DNA of 64,000 bases from Nocardiopsis quinghaiensis (GCF_008638365.1 NZ_VWVU01000005.1:186001-250000); one strand, 5' to 3'; shown: positions 32,938 to 44,023, counted from the stretch's first letter. Program-made: numbers and translations. The notes: generated by a model from the sequence alone, not told the origin.

Positions 32938-34542
32938 ATGACCACCCAACCCCCCGGCCCGCTGGAGCAGGAAGACCTCATCCAGGACCTCGCCAGGAAA
33001 CTGGTCGCGGCCACCCCCGAGGGCTGGCAGCAGCTCACCTACCTGGCCAGGGTGATCGGCGCCCATCAGAGCGACATGTTCGCCGTCCAGGACGCGGACG
33101 GCCAGGTCCGGCAGGTGGAGGTGCCCGAGGGCGTCGCGGAAACGGTCGACGCGCTCAAGCGGTCCGGTTTCCAGGAGGGCGAGGGGACCTGGCTCTCCAT
33201 GATCGTCTCGGTCCACCACTCCCACCAGCTCAACATCGAGTACAACCACGACACCGAGCCCGAACTGCCCTTCGAGGTGAGCCCGCTCGCCTACGCGCAG
33301 GAGCTGGAGCGCTTCCCCCGGCCCCAGGACCAGATCCCGGACTGGTTCGCCGCCAGGCTCGACCAGGCGCGGCAGCTGGATCCCGACCAGATGGTGTCGG
33401 AGTTCGGCAACGCCCTGGTGCAGGCGTGCGCCAACGAGGGCCTCAACGCCGACTACCTGCCGCCGACCAGCCTGCGTGTGTCCGCGTCCGACGGCACGGT
33501 CCTGCTGGAGGGAGACCTCAAGGACACCTTCGACCAGGCGATCATCTCCCCGATCGAGCACCAGGCGAGCCTGGCGGCCCACTTCGCGGGCTACATGGCC
33601 CGCGCCGCGCAGGAACGGGGAGGGTCCGCCGGGGAGCACCCCGTGGACCCCGATGACACGGTGGCCAACGCCCTGGTCACCGCCTTCGCCGAGGCCGGGG
33701 CACAGGTGTCCTTCCAGGACGCGGACACCCTGGTCCTGCCGCTGCCCGACGGCAACCAGGCCAGCACCGACATCAGCGGCCTGCGCTCGGCGCTGGGCGG
33801 GGCCACCCCCGAGCAGGTCGCGGACAACACCGCCGGGTTCGCCCGCGCGGCCCTCGACCAGCTGGGGCAGGCCGTCCGGCGCGAGGCCGGATCCGACGAC
33901 CCCGCCGGGCAGCTCCGGGTCCGCCTCTACCCCGTCTCCGCCTTCCCCGAGGGGGTGCTGGACTCCCTCGTGACCCGTGAGATAGCCCCGGGCCTGTGGC
34001 AGACCGTGGTCGTGGACACCCCCGAGTCGCTGCAGCCGCTGCCCCGGCAGGCGCACGAGCGCTCCGGCCGTCCCGACGGGGAGGTCTTCGCCCAGGCCGT
34101 GGCCGCCTCCGTGGACGAGGACGTGGAGACGAGCGAGCACGAGCTCAACGGAGCCCGCATCGTGCACATCGGCGGCGAGCACCCCTACGTGGCGGCACAG
34201 GTGCACGCCCTGGACCGCCATCTGGGCGACCTCCCGCACGGCGCGCTGGTGGTCCTCCCCGTACCCGAGGCACTCGTCGCCCACCCCCTGGGCCAGGGGA
34301 ACCCGATCGCCGCCATGGACAGCATGCGGCAGATCGCCGAGCGCTTCACCGAGGACGGTGACAAGCCCGTCAGCCCCCAGCTCTACTGGTGGCACCCCGA
34401 CTCGCGCTCGCGCGAGCAGGGAGCGCCGCCCGACCTGCGTGCGGTGGGGGCCACGATCGACCACGAGGCCGGGTCGGTCTCACTGCACACCTCCGACGAG
34501 GAGTTCGGCCCCCTGCTGAACTCACTGATCCGGACTCAGTAG
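32938..34542 (+). CDS. YezG-like domain fused to a DUF1444-like domain
   Basis: The 534-aa protein has an N-terminal domain (residues 5-140) resembling YezG/DUF600-type immunity proteins: GWQQLTYLARVIG, GTWLSMIVSVHHSHQLNIEY and LERFPRPQDQIPDWF. The C-terminal half (residues 310-530) resembles DUF1444/YtpQ-like proteins, with LVTREIAPGLWQTVVVDTPE, GALVVLPVPEALVAHP and SPQLYWWHP. No signal peptide or membrane segment. It could be an antitoxin or immunity-type housekeeping protein; I cannot assign a partner toxin. ATG 32938 follows GGAG at 6 nt. Confidence 0.65.
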   Translation: MTTQPPGPLEQEDLIQDLARKLVAATPEGWQQLTYLARVIGAHQSDMFAVQDADGQVRQVEVPEGVAETVDALKRSGFQEGEGTWLSMIVSVHHSHQLNIEYNHDTEPELPFEVSPLAYAQELERFPRPQDQIPDWFAARLDQARQLDPDQMVSEFGNALVQACANEGLNADYLPPTSLRVSASDGTVLLEGDLKDTFDQAIISPIEHQASLAAHFAGYMARAAQERGGSAGEHPVDPDDTVANALVTAFAEAGAQVSFQDADTLVLPLPDGNQASTDISGLRSALGGATPEQVADNTAGFARAALDQLGQAVRREAGSDDPAGQLRVRLYPVSAFPEGVLDSLVTREIAPGLWQTVVVDTPESLQPLPRQAHERSGRPDGEVFAQAVAASVDEDVETSEHELNGARIVHIGGEHPYVAAQVHALDRHLGDLPHGALVVLPVPEALVAHPLGQGNPIAAMDSMRQIAERFTEDGDKPVSPQLYWWHPDSRSREQGAPPDLRAVGATIDHEAGSVSLHTSDEEFGPLLNSLIRTQ

Positions 34543-34568
34543 CCGGGTACGGGGTAGTCGAAGGGCAT

Positions 34569-34596
34569 GGGCCCGGGGCCTTCGGGCCCCGGGCCC
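34569..34596 (+). terminator. Hairpin with a TTCG tetraloop
   Basis: Perfect 12-bp GC arms (34569-34580 and 34585-34596) close on the very stable TTCG loop, 26 nt after the preceding stop codon. Confidence 0.75.
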
Positions 34597-34670
34597 CGAA
34601 CCAGAGCAACCCGCGGGCCTCTTCCGCGTTCGTGATCCGGTCCCCGCCGGAGGAAAGGTCAGGTGACCCC

Positions 34671-36011
<1,341 letters not shown>

Positions 36012-36115
36012 CCCCGCCCACCACACCCGCCGGACGCCCGGCATGGACCCGCCGCGTGGCGAGGACCGTTGGTCGCCACGCCCTCCCGCGGACCCGACCT
36101 CTCAGGACAGAACGA

Positions 36116-38233
36116 CTAGGACGGGTGGTCGGTGGTCTCCCACTGCCCGGCGATCAGGTCCACGGCCTGGTCGGCCAGTTCCCCGCCCCACTCCTGGAAC
36201 TCCAGGAGCGCCTCACGGAACCTCGACACCTGCCGGAAGAGCTCCCCGTACCGGCGCTGTTCCTCCACCGGCAGCACCGGAAGCCGCATCCGGGCCGGAT
36301 CCACCCTCAGCTGGCCGCGCATGCTGCTGCTCACCCGGGCGGTGTTCTGCGACTCCCCGGAACTGGTGACGAAGCCCGCCAGGAACCACGGGTCGACCGC
36401 GCCCGGGTTCGTGCGCACCACGTACAGGCCGCCGCCCGGGTAGGCCCCCTCGTCGTCGGCGGTAGCCACGCGGGCGGCGGGTCTGCGCGCCACGGCCGGG
36501 ACGAGGACGTCGCCCTCCTGGATCGGCGGATTGCGCATCGGGTCGGCGTCGACCTCCCCCGTGCGCGAGGGGGCCGCCCCCCGCACCACGTCCTCACCGG
36601 TGACCACCCTGGCGCTGGTCCGCGGGCCGGCCTCCTCCGCCGAACGCCGGGGGACGGGCCGCCGGATCGTCACCGACCCGGCCCTGGCCAGTTCCCCGAG
36701 GGTGACGAGCCCGGCCGCGTCGCCGCCGGGCTCGACCCGCGGCGCCTCGGGCAGGAGCGCGCGCAGTGTGCGCAGCGCGCCCTCCAGCCTCCTGCGGCGC
36801 TCGGCGAACAACTCCAGGTCCCCGGTCGAGGTGCGCGGAAGCGGAAGGTGGAGGCGGGGGGTGAGGTCGACGTCCTCGTCCATCAGGTCGGCCACCTCCA
36901 GCGCCCGCGCCGTCCCGGGCTGCTCTGCGAACCCGTTCGGGTCGGCCAGGTAGCCCTTCCAGGCCCGGTCGACGAGGTCGACGACGTGGGCCTGCGCGGG
37001 AACCTGCCCGGGCTCGTGCGGGGCGGTGTCCACGAGCAGGACGGGGGCGGGCACCTCGTCCCGGTCGGGGCGGTGCAACACCCACAGCTGCAGGGGCACG
37101 GCGTAGTGGGCCGCGAACCCGGGCGGGAGCGAGACCACCGCGCGGAACACCCCCGCGCGCAGCAGGGACCGGCGGACGCGGCGCCCCGACGGGCGCTGCG
37201 CGGCCCCCGGCGGCATCAGCACCACCGCCGAACCGCCGGGGCGCACCTGCGACAGGCAGTGCTGTACCCAGGCCAGGTCCGACTCCAGGCGCGGGGGCAC
37301 ACCGTGCGTCCACCGGGGGTCCTCCGCGAGTTCCTCGGCGCCCCAGTTGCGCTCGCCGAACGGCGGGGCGCACAGGACCGTGTCGGCGCCGCCCGCCACG
37401 AAGGCGGGGGAGCGCAGGGCATCGGCCACGCGCAGGTCCGCCTCCCCGGACAGGGCGTCGGCGAAGGCCAGCCGCAGCGCGCCCAACCACACCGAAACCG
37501 GGTCCCGGTCCTGCCCCAGCAGGGCGCGCCGTCCACCGCGCGCGGCGGCGAGCAGGAGTTCGCCCCGCCCGCAGGCGGGATCGGCCACGGTGTCCCCGGC
37601 TCCTGTGTCCTCGGCTCCTGTGTCCTCGGCCCCGGACCTGATCCCGGCCAGGCGCGCCATGAGGTCGGCCAGCTCGGGCGGAACCGTGTGCGAGCCGGAG
37701 GGGGCGCGCTGGTCCAGGCGGCCCAGGAGGTGCTCGAAGGCGGCCCGCGGCCCGCTCTGGCGCGCGGCCCGCACGGCCGCGTCGGCCAGGACCTCCGACC
37801 GCTCGTCGGGAACCGTTCCGGGGCGCTGATCGGCCAGGGCGGCCAGGCCCGCCCGCCTCAGGGAGTCCTCGAAGGCCTGGCGCGCCCCTCCCCGCAGCGC
37901 GACCGGGTCGTCGGTGTCCAGGTCGCCGGGTTCGCGGTGCAGGTGCAGCAGGAGCACCCCGACCCAGACCAGTACCGAGTCGGCGGGCACCGAGGCGCGC
38001 AGGGAGTCCAGGGCCTGCCACAGCCGCTGGTCGGGGTCGATGCTCGTGACCTGGCGGTGGGTGGACAGCCACTCCTCCACCTGGCCCAGGTCGAACCGGG
38101 GGCTGCGGTCCGTGCCCCCGACCGGTCTGGGGAAGTCGTCGTGCCGACGCCGCCAGTTGCTCACCGCGGTGGGCTTGACCCCCGCGATCCGGGCGATGTC
38201 AGCCGAGCTGACCTCCACGTCACCGGTGCCCAT
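36116..38233 (-). CDS. N-6 DNA methylase-like protein with N-terminal helix-turn-helix
   Basis: The 705-aa protein has an N-terminal MerR/excisionase-like helix-turn-helix (DIARIAGVKPTAVSNWRRRH, residues 12-31), a type I restriction M-subunit-like core with the SAM loop ADPACGRGELL near residue 218, and a C-terminal target-recognition-like region ending in a coiled coil. The catalytic motif that normally reads NPPF is CAPPFGERNWG near residue 288, so the key Asn is Ala and activity is doubtful. It is solitary, with no R or S subunit next to it. Conserved solitary homologues occur in many actinomycetes, perhaps as regulators. ATG 38233 has GGGATGGG upstream. Confidence 0.7.
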   Translation of the reverse strand: MGTGDVEVSSADIARIAGVKPTAVSNWRRRHDDFPRPVGGTDRSPRFDLGQVEEWLSTHRQVTSIDPDQRLWQALDSLRASVPADSVLVWVGVLLLHLHREPGDLDTDDPVALRGGARQAFEDSLRRAGLAALADQRPGTVPDERSEVLADAAVRAARQSGPRAAFEHLLGRLDQRAPSGSHTVPPELADLMARLAGIRSGAEDTGAEDTGAGDTVADPACGRGELLLAAARGGRRALLGQDRDPVSVWLGALRLAFADALSGEADLRVADALRSPAFVAGGADTVLCAPPFGERNWGAEELAEDPRWTHGVPPRLESDLAWVQHCLSQVRPGGSAVVLMPPGAAQRPSGRRVRRSLLRAGVFRAVVSLPPGFAAHYAVPLQLWVLHRPDRDEVPAPVLLVDTAPHEPGQVPAQAHVVDLVDRAWKGYLADPNGFAEQPGTARALEVADLMDEDVDLTPRLHLPLPRTSTGDLELFAERRRRLEGALRTLRALLPEAPRVEPGGDAAGLVTLGELARAGSVTIRRPVPRRSAEEAGPRTSARVVTGEDVVRGAAPSRTGEVDADPMRNPPIQEGDVLVPAVARRPAARVATADDEGAYPGGGLYVVRTNPGAVDPWFLAGFVTSSGESQNTARVSSSMRGQLRVDPARMRLPVLPVEEQRRYGELFRQVSRFREALLEFQEWGGELADQAVDLIAGQWETTDHPS

Positions 38234-38507
38234 GGACCCATCCCGTCTGTGCCGACAGCTGATCGGTCATGACTATACACACCAGTGTCCCGTGTGGGCA
38301 CAGGACGACCTCCCTGTCCGAAATCCCGCCGTGGTTGGGTCACTTCACATGCGAGTGGGTGTATGCGGGTACGACGGGGGGTAGCCGTGCCAGTACCGGT
38401 GGGTGCGGCGCGGCTCCCTCGGGCACGCCTCGAAAGGCCGCCACCCGGTACGGCTCGCCGCGGTCCTTGCCGAGACGGACCGGACGAGAGACCTGTGGGG
38501 GGCGCGA

Positions 38508-39221
38508 ATGCTGGAATGGTGGGAGTTCGCACTGCGGCTCGGCTGCGCGTTCGCCCTGGGAGCGCTGGTCGGGGTCGAACGCCAGTGGCGGGCGCGCATG
38601 GCGGGCCTGCGGACCAACGCCCTGGTGTCCGTGGGCTCGGCGCTGTTCGTGCTGCTGGCCGCGAACACCGTCGACGAGGTCAGCCCCACCCGTGTCGCGG
38701 CCCAGGTGGTGTCGGGCATCGGCTTCCTCGGCGCGGGCGTCATCCTGCGCGACGGCATCAACATCCGCGGCATCAACACGGCCGCGACCATCTGGTGCGC
38801 CGCGGCCGTCGGCGTCCTGGCCGGAAGCGGCCTCTACGTGGGAGCGGCGATGGGCGCGGTGACGGTCGTGGGCGCCAACGTCCTGCTGCGCCCGGTCGCC
38901 CGGCGGTTGCAGAAGCGCTCCAACGCCGACATCCCGGACACCGACACCGACACCGTCTACCGGATCCGGGTCGTGTGCACGGACTCCCAGGACACCCACG
39001 TGCGGGCCCTGCTGCTCCAGGCCCTGTCCGAGACCGAATACACACTTCGTTCCCTGGACTGCCGCCGCTCCGACGGCGACGAGGGCTCGATGATCGTCTA
39101 CGCCGACATCATCGTCAGCGGACACCAGGACGAGGTGATGGAACAGCTGGTCCGCAGACTCAGCCTGGAGCCGGACGTGTCGTCCGTGCGCTGGCGTGAA
39201 CTGGACGAGGAGCCCGACTGA
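38508..39221 (+). CDS. MgtC/SapB-family membrane protein
   Basis: The 237-aa protein has the MgtC signature in its first 140 residues: ALGALVGVERQWRARMAGLRT after the first helix, VVSGIGFLGAGVILRDG, and NTAATIWCAAAVGVLAG, giving about four to five membrane helices, then a soluble ACT-like C-terminal domain. The family is linked to magnesium limitation and F-type ATP synthase control. ATG 38508 has GGGGGGCG upstream. It diverges from the methylase-like gene across 274 bp that contain an AT-rich patch near 38262-38285 but no clear riboswitch. Confidence 0.8.
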   Translation: MLEWWEFALRLGCAFALGALVGVERQWRARMAGLRTNALVSVGSALFVLLAANTVDEVSPTRVAAQVVSGIGFLGAGVILRDGINIRGINTAATIWCAAAVGVLAGSGLYVGAAMGAVTVVGANVLLRPVARRLQKRSNADIPDTDTDTVYRIRVVCTDSQDTHVRALLLQALSETEYTLRSLDCRRSDGDEGSMIVYADIIVSGHQDEVMEQLVRRLSLEPDVSSVRWRELDEEPD

Positions 39222-39324
39222 CACCGCACCGACCCCACGTCCACGGCCGCGACGCGCGGGACCGCGTCCGACGGAGTTCTTCGAACGCCCCGCACCGGCA
39301 CGGCGGCGGCGATAGCGTCGGGCC

Positions 39325-40365
39325 ATGGCTGATGGCACACCCGGAACACCCGTCTCCGAGAAGGCCCCGACCCGGATCCTGGCCGTGGCCCGGGAGGCGG
39401 GTCTGCCCGAGGAGGTCCTGCGGGACCTTGTGGACCACCCCCATCGGACCGAGGAGATCCTGCGGGACGCCGTGGGCGACCTGGAGGCGGACGGCCGTTC
39501 GGACCGGGCACAACGGCTGGTGGAGGCGCTCCGGGACCACCCCGTCTCGCCCGAGAGCGGTCAGTACGCCTCGATCGACCTGGTGCGGATGCTGGACGGG
39601 AGCGGAGAGGACGCGGCGGGGGCGAGGGCCGACCGGATCCTGGAGGAGCTGTTGCGCCCCGGAAACCTGCTGGAGGGCCCCGCGGACGTGCTCGCCGGGT
39701 ACTTCCGGCGGGCGGAGAACCGGGAGAAGGCCCTGTACTGCTACAACATCGCCTCCCGCGGCCTGCTCGCCCGGTCCGCCGAGAGCCTGGCCGGCCTCGG
39801 CCTCGTCGACCTGGTACCGCTGGTGGGCCGTGCCCGCGTACGCGAGGAACTGGGACTGGCCCTGGACGCGCACGACCGGTTCGCCCTGGCGGTGGTGGAG
39901 CGCTACCTGCGGGAGAACAGCGACGCCTTCGACTGGGACGGGGAATCCCCCGGCCGGGGCGGCGACGGGTTCCGGCCGGAAGCGTCCGAGCCCGTCCAGG
40001 AGGTCCGGGCGGCCTTCTCCCGCGAGAGCCTTGAAAAAGCACGCTCCCTGGGACTGCTGAGCCCGGAGACGGACGGCCGGGAACCCGACGCCTACTACCT
40101 GGACACCGAGCGCGCGCTGCGCGGGTACTCCCGAAAGCACCCAGGAACCCCCGTGTACACGCTCCTGGCCGGCGCCGACGAGATCGCGGCCTTCGCGAGG
40201 GACCACGGCCTGGATCCGGCCGACGAGGCCACCCGCCGGGCCTGGGCACAGGACAGGCGCGACGATTTCTGGATCCTGCCCTGGCCTCCGGAACGCAACC
40301 AGAGGTGCTGGTGCGCCTCGGGCCGCAAGTACAAGAAGTGCTGCGGTTCCCCGGCCCACCACTGA
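39325..40365 (+). CDS. SEC-C motif protein, tandem copy 1
   Basis: The 346-aa protein is largely helical and acidic and ends with the SEC-C zinc motif CWCASGRKYKKCCGSP, known from SecA and many nucleic-acid or protein-binding proteins. The middle contains PGNLLEGPADVLAGYFRRAENREKALYCYN, a TPR-like stretch. It is a paralogue of the next gene. Function unknown. Confidence 0.72.
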   Translation: MADGTPGTPVSEKAPTRILAVAREAGLPEEVLRDLVDHPHRTEEILRDAVGDLEADGRSDRAQRLVEALRDHPVSPESGQYASIDLVRMLDGSGEDAAGARADRILEELLRPGNLLEGPADVLAGYFRRAENREKALYCYNIASRGLLARSAESLAGLGLVDLVPLVGRARVREELGLALDAHDRFALAVVERYLRENSDAFDWDGESPGRGGDGFRPEASEPVQEVRAAFSRESLEKARSLGLLSPETDGREPDAYYLDTERALRGYSRKHPGTPVYTLLAGADEIAAFARDHGLDPADEATRRAWAQDRRDDFWILPWPPERNQRCWCASGRKYKKCCGSPAHH

Positions 40366-40525
40366 CCCGGGGGCGTGAAGGGGCCGGGTCGGGCGAAGGT
40401 CCGGTGCGTGGCGGAGACGGCGACCCCGCCGACACCGCCCCCGCCGGGCCCGCGGAGCCTCATCGGGGTCATCGGTCCCCGGAAACGGGCTGCTCGGGGT
40501 GTGGGCGAACCCTAGGCTGACCACC

Positions 40526-41560
40526 ATGACCGACCACGCTCCCGCCGCCACCCCCGCCAGCGATGGCGCGTCCCTGATGGCCGCGCTCCGAGACCTGGGC
40601 CTACCCGACCGCCTCCTGCAGGACATGACCGCCGCCCCCGAGCAGGCGGGCGGTCTCCTCATGGACTTCGTCGCGGACCTGGACCGTACGGAGCTGGGTG
40701 ACCAGGCCCGCCGCCTGCTGGAGACCGTGCGCGACCACGCTCCCGCTCCGGAGGACCGCCAGCACGCCTCCATCAGGCTGGCCAAGCTCCTGCGTGAGGG
40801 CCGGGGCGTGCGGGACGAGGCCGAGGCCGAGCGGATCACCGCCGGGCTGCTCCGTCCAGGCCACCTGGCCGAGGGCCCCGCCCAGGTCCTCGGCGAGGAC
40901 CTCCAGAAGCTGGAGCGGTGGGACGAGGCGCTGCACTGCCACAACGTCGCCGCCCGGCGGCTGCTCGCCGAACCACCGGAGGAGCTCGCGGACGAGAGCG
41001 ACCTCTCCCTGGCCCCGCTCGTCAGCCGTCTGCTGGCACGGATGAAGCTGGGACTGCCACTCGACGCACACGACGACGTGGCCATGGCCGTGGCCCGACG
41101 GCAGGTGGAGGGCGCACTGGAGTTCTCCGGTGAAGAGGGCGGGGACGGGCCGGGGGAGGACGGACCGGAGGGGAACGGTTCGGATCGGGAGGTGGAGGCG
41201 CTCTACTCCCGTGAGGCCTTCGACGAGGCCCGCTCCCGGGAACTGCTCACGGGGGAGACCGCCGAGCACGGCGCCGACGCCTACTACCGCGCCGCCGAAC
41301 GGACCCTGCGGGAGCGGGCCCGCGAGCACCCCGGAACGCGGTGGAGCGTGGTGCTGCACGGCGTGGAGGAGATCGTGGAGTTCACCGAACGGCTCGGCCT
41401 GGGACCGGCGGACGGCGAAACCGCCCTGGACTGGGCGGAACTGGAGCTCACCCCGGACGACCCGAGGCTCCGGTCGTGGCCGCCCGGCCGCAACGAGGCC
41501 TGCTGGTGCGGCTCGGGCCGCAAGTACAAGAAGTGCTGCGGTTCCCCTTCGAACCGGTGA
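40526..41560 (+). CDS. SEC-C motif protein, tandem copy 2
   Basis: The 344-aa product has the same layout as its neighbour: LRPGHLAEGPAQVLGEDLQKLERWDEALHCHN in the middle and CWCGSGRKYKKCCGSP at the end. A 36-bp stretch over the zinc motif is identical in the two genes (40317-40352 and 41512-41547) while flanking sequence is diverged. The ATG at 40526 is preferred over an upstream GTG. The gap 41561-41843 to the convergent phosphatase holds nothing else. Confidence 0.72.
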   Translation: MTDHAPAATPASDGASLMAALRDLGLPDRLLQDMTAAPEQAGGLLMDFVADLDRTELGDQARRLLETVRDHAPAPEDRQHASIRLAKLLREGRGVRDEAEAERITAGLLRPGHLAEGPAQVLGEDLQKLERWDEALHCHNVAARRLLAEPPEELADESDLSLAPLVSRLLARMKLGLPLDAHDDVAMAVARRQVEGALEFSGEEGGDGPGEDGPEGNGSDREVEALYSREAFDEARSRELLTGETAEHGADAYYRAAERTLRERAREHPGTRWSVVLHGVEEIVEFTERLGLGPADGETALDWAELELTPDDPRLRSWPPGRNEACWCGSGRKYKKCCGSPSNR

Positions 41561-41843
41561 GCGTTCGGGGCCTGGGGCCCTGGAGCGGACCGATCCACCG
41601 CCGCCACGAACGAGGCGCGGAACACGGCCGGTACCGTCGAAACACCCCCAGGCCCCGGTGAGGCGGATGTGGGGTACCGCGCGCCGACAGAGCGCGAGGA
41701 CCTTCTCCGAGGAGCCCGCCCGACCGGAGGCGACGTGTCGTCCTGGCCGGGTGCGTCAGGGCGAAGGACACGGCCGCGAGGCCCGCCCGGGAGCAGCCCT
41801 GGTCTGCCACTGCGGACTCACCGAACGGAATCTTCCATCAGAC

Positions 41844-43088
41844 CTAAGTGGAGGGCTGGGGAGGATGCCATTCGGACAGGACGATGGTGGCGTCGTCGGT
41901 GAGCCGGTTCTGCTGGTAGCTCAGGATGGCGTGGACGAGGCGGCGCAGGGCCTCGGGAGCGGACTCCCCGGCCGCGAGGGCCCGCATGACGAATCCGGCG
42001 AAGCGCTCCTCTCCGAACAGCTCCCCGGTACGGGGAGAGCGGGCTTCGGTGACACCGTCGGTGTAGAGCAGGATGCGGTCGCCGGGTTCCAGGTGGCTCC
42101 GGTGGACCCGGCGTTCGGTGCCGGGGAAGTCGCGGCCCAGGCCCAGCGGAGGCTCGGGGGCACGCTCCAGCGCTCCGGGCACCGGTTCGTAGTCGCGCAG
42201 CAGCAGCGGTGCGGGGTGACCGCAGTTGATCCAGCTCAGCTGTCCGCTGACCAGGTCCAGACTGGAGAAGACTCCGGTGACGTAGCGGTCGGGAAAGACC
42301 TCGCTGACCCTGGTGTCGATGGTGTCGACGATCTCCTCCAGGTTCGCGCCGTTGCGGCGGGCGTTGCGGTAGGCGGCCAGGGCGACCGAGGCGGTCAGGC
42401 CGGAGACCAGGTCGTGACCCATGGCGTCCAGGATGACGGTGTACAGCGTGCTACTGCTCAGAGTGTGGTCGAAGGCGTCCCCGTGCAGGTCGTAGGCAGG
42501 CTCCAGAACCGCGCTGGAGGTGACCGAATGGCTGCCGACGGTACGCGGCGCAAGGAAGGTCCACACCATCTCGGCGGGCAGCCGCATCGGAGCGGTACGC
42601 TTCACGCGGGTGTAGGCGTCGCTGTAGAGGCCCTTGGTGATCACGAGCAGGGCGATCAGCGGCGACAGCGATCGGTAGAGCTCCAGGGCGGCGGTGTCCA
42701 GGACGGGGGCCTGCACGCTCAGCACGCCGACCCGTTCGATGCCGTCCAGCACCGGCAGCCACAACGTCAGGTCTCCGCTGTCGGAGGTGGCGATCCGGGG
42801 TGACATGGTGCGGTAGCACCAGCCCGCCAGGCTGGACTCGACCGCCACGGGCCGAGGCTGCTCGGTCCGCTCGTCGGGTAGCGCGATCAGGGTCTGCTGT
42901 TGGATATCGGCCAGGTACACGGTCAGCCTGGTGACTCCCAGGTCCTCGTAGTGCCGGCGCAGCAGCGCGGGTAGTTCGTCGGGGGCCATCCGGTGGCTCT
43001 CCTGCAGGATCCGGCCCAGCACCATGTCGCCCCGGCCGGTCGTCCCCTCGCTCATCCGTCCGTCCATCCGTCGTCCGTACGGGCACAC
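41844..43088 (-). CDS. GAF-SpoIIE (PP2C-type) serine phosphatase
   Basis: The 414-aa protein has a GAF-like sensor (residues 20-165) and a SpoIIE/RsbU phosphatase domain from about residue 190: GDAFDHTLSS, VILDAMGHDLVSGLTASVALAAYRN, WINCGHPAPLLL, LYTDGVTEARS and RLTDDATIVLSEW, with the metal-binding Asp residues present. It probably dephosphorylates an anti-sigma-factor antagonist in a partner-switching pathway; no partner lies next to it. GTG 43088 has GGAGGG upstream, but ATG 43067 or 43055 are possible. Confidence 0.82.
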   Translation of the reverse strand: MCPYGRRMDGRMSEGTTGRGDMVLGRILQESHRMAPDELPALLRRHYEDLGVTRLTVYLADIQQQTLIALPDERTEQPRPVAVESSLAGWCYRTMSPRIATSDSGDLTLWLPVLDGIERVGVLSVQAPVLDTAALELYRSLSPLIALLVITKGLYSDAYTRVKRTAPMRLPAEMVWTFLAPRTVGSHSVTSSAVLEPAYDLHGDAFDHTLSSSTLYTVILDAMGHDLVSGLTASVALAAYRNARRNGANLEEIVDTIDTRVSEVFPDRYVTGVFSSLDLVSGQLSWINCGHPAPLLLRDYEPVPGALERAPEPPLGLGRDFPGTERRVHRSHLEPGDRILLYTDGVTEARSPRTGELFGEERFAGFVMRALAAGESAPEALRRLVHAILSYQQNRLTDDATIVLSEWHPPQPST

Positions 43089-43334
43089 ACCTCATCCCTC
43101 CGCGCGGAGGGGCTCGGCCCAGGCCTAACCGTCTACTCATCCGCTCCCCGGGCACGTCACGGACCTTCTCCGTCGGGTCCGGACGCCGCCGGTCCACGTC
43201 GCTCCAGGGTTCCATCCACCGCACGCCCCACCACCCTGCCGCACCCGTCCTTTGCGAAAGTGTGGGCCGGGCGGGCACGGACACTGCCCCTGTGATCCGC
43301 CAGCGGCTCCTGGCCGACCGTCCGGGGCCCGCGC

Positions 43335-43937
43335 TCAGGGGGAGCAGGAGGGGTCGACCAGCGCGTCCACAGCCGAGGCGACGCCCGCGCGGATGCGGTC
43401 CCACCCCACGCCCTGGGCGAGCAGTTCGGTGTTGAGGTCCGCGGCGGCCATCCCCAGGAGCACGTGGGCGAGGTGGTCGGGGTCGGGCCGGTCCGCGCAC
43501 AGCAGGGCCAGGTGCCGGTGCCAGAACACGTACGCACCGACGCGGAAGCGGGCTCCCGGCGAGGCCGTCTCCGACAGCCCGACCAGGTCCAGGTGATCGG
43601 CCAGGTACGTCAGGTAGGCGTCGAAGAAGGCCCGCGCCCGCTCGCGCGCGGGCGCTCCGGGGCCCAGGGGAGGGGCGCCGAAGACGACGGCCTCCTGGAG
43701 CTCGCGTTCGCGCTGGTCCAACAGCGCGGAGACCAGGCCGGACTTGTCGCCGAAGCGCCGGAACACGGTCCCCTTGCCGACTCCGGCCTCCTGCGCGACC
43801 GCGTCCACGGTCAGGGCCGCCACGCCGCCTTCGGCGAACAGCCGGTCGGCGGCCTCCAGGACCCGGGACCGGTTGCGGGCGGCGTCCGCGCGTTCCTGGG
43901 GAGCACGGCGCAGGACCTGCAGCAGTTCGTCGTTCAC
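43335..43937 (-). CDS. TetR-family transcriptional regulator
   Basis: The 200-aa repressor has the N-terminal helix-turn-helix (RVLEAADRLFAEGGVAALTV, then DAVAQEAGVGKGTVFRRFG, residues 25-65) and a ligand domain with FDAYLTYLADHLDLVGLSE. It diverges from a rhodanese gene and three matching palindromes lie between them, so autoregulation and control of the rhodanese gene are likely. The GTG start at 43937 is the best available. A nearly identical 257-bp internal segment of this gene is repeated at 56180-56436. Confidence 0.87.
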   Translation of the reverse strand: MNDELLQVLRRAPQERADAARNRSRVLEAADRLFAEGGVAALTVDAVAQEAGVGKGTVFRRFGDKSGLVSALLDQRERELQEAVVFGAPPLGPGAPARERARAFFDAYLTYLADHLDLVGLSETASPGARFRVGAYVFWHRHLALLCADRPDPDHLAHVLLGMAAADLNTELLAQGVGWDRIRAGVASAVDALVDPSCSP

Positions 43938-43955
43938 ACCGTCACTCTACTAGAC

Positions 43956-43975
43956 AAGCGGACTTTGGTCCGCTT
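43956..43975. promoter_or_regulatory. TetR operator O1
   Basis: AAGCGGAC-TTTG-GTCCGCTT, a perfect inverted repeat with 8-bp arms, nearest to the TetR start. Confidence 0.75.
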
Positions 43976-43989
43976 ATGCTCACGGATGT

Positions 43990-44009
43990 AAGCGGACTGC
44001 GGTCCGATT
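43990..44009. promoter_or_regulatory. TetR operator O2
   Basis: AAGCGGAC-TGCG-GTCCGATT, same repeat with one mismatch in the right arm. Its centre is 34 bp from that of O1. Confidence 0.7.
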
Positions 44010-44023
44010 TTTTTCGCCGACAA

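Noticed and set aside
36116..38233. The N6-methylase-like gene as the missing DISARM methylase
   Set aside because: It is about 20 kb from drmA, separated by unrelated genes, and its NPPF motif is altered.
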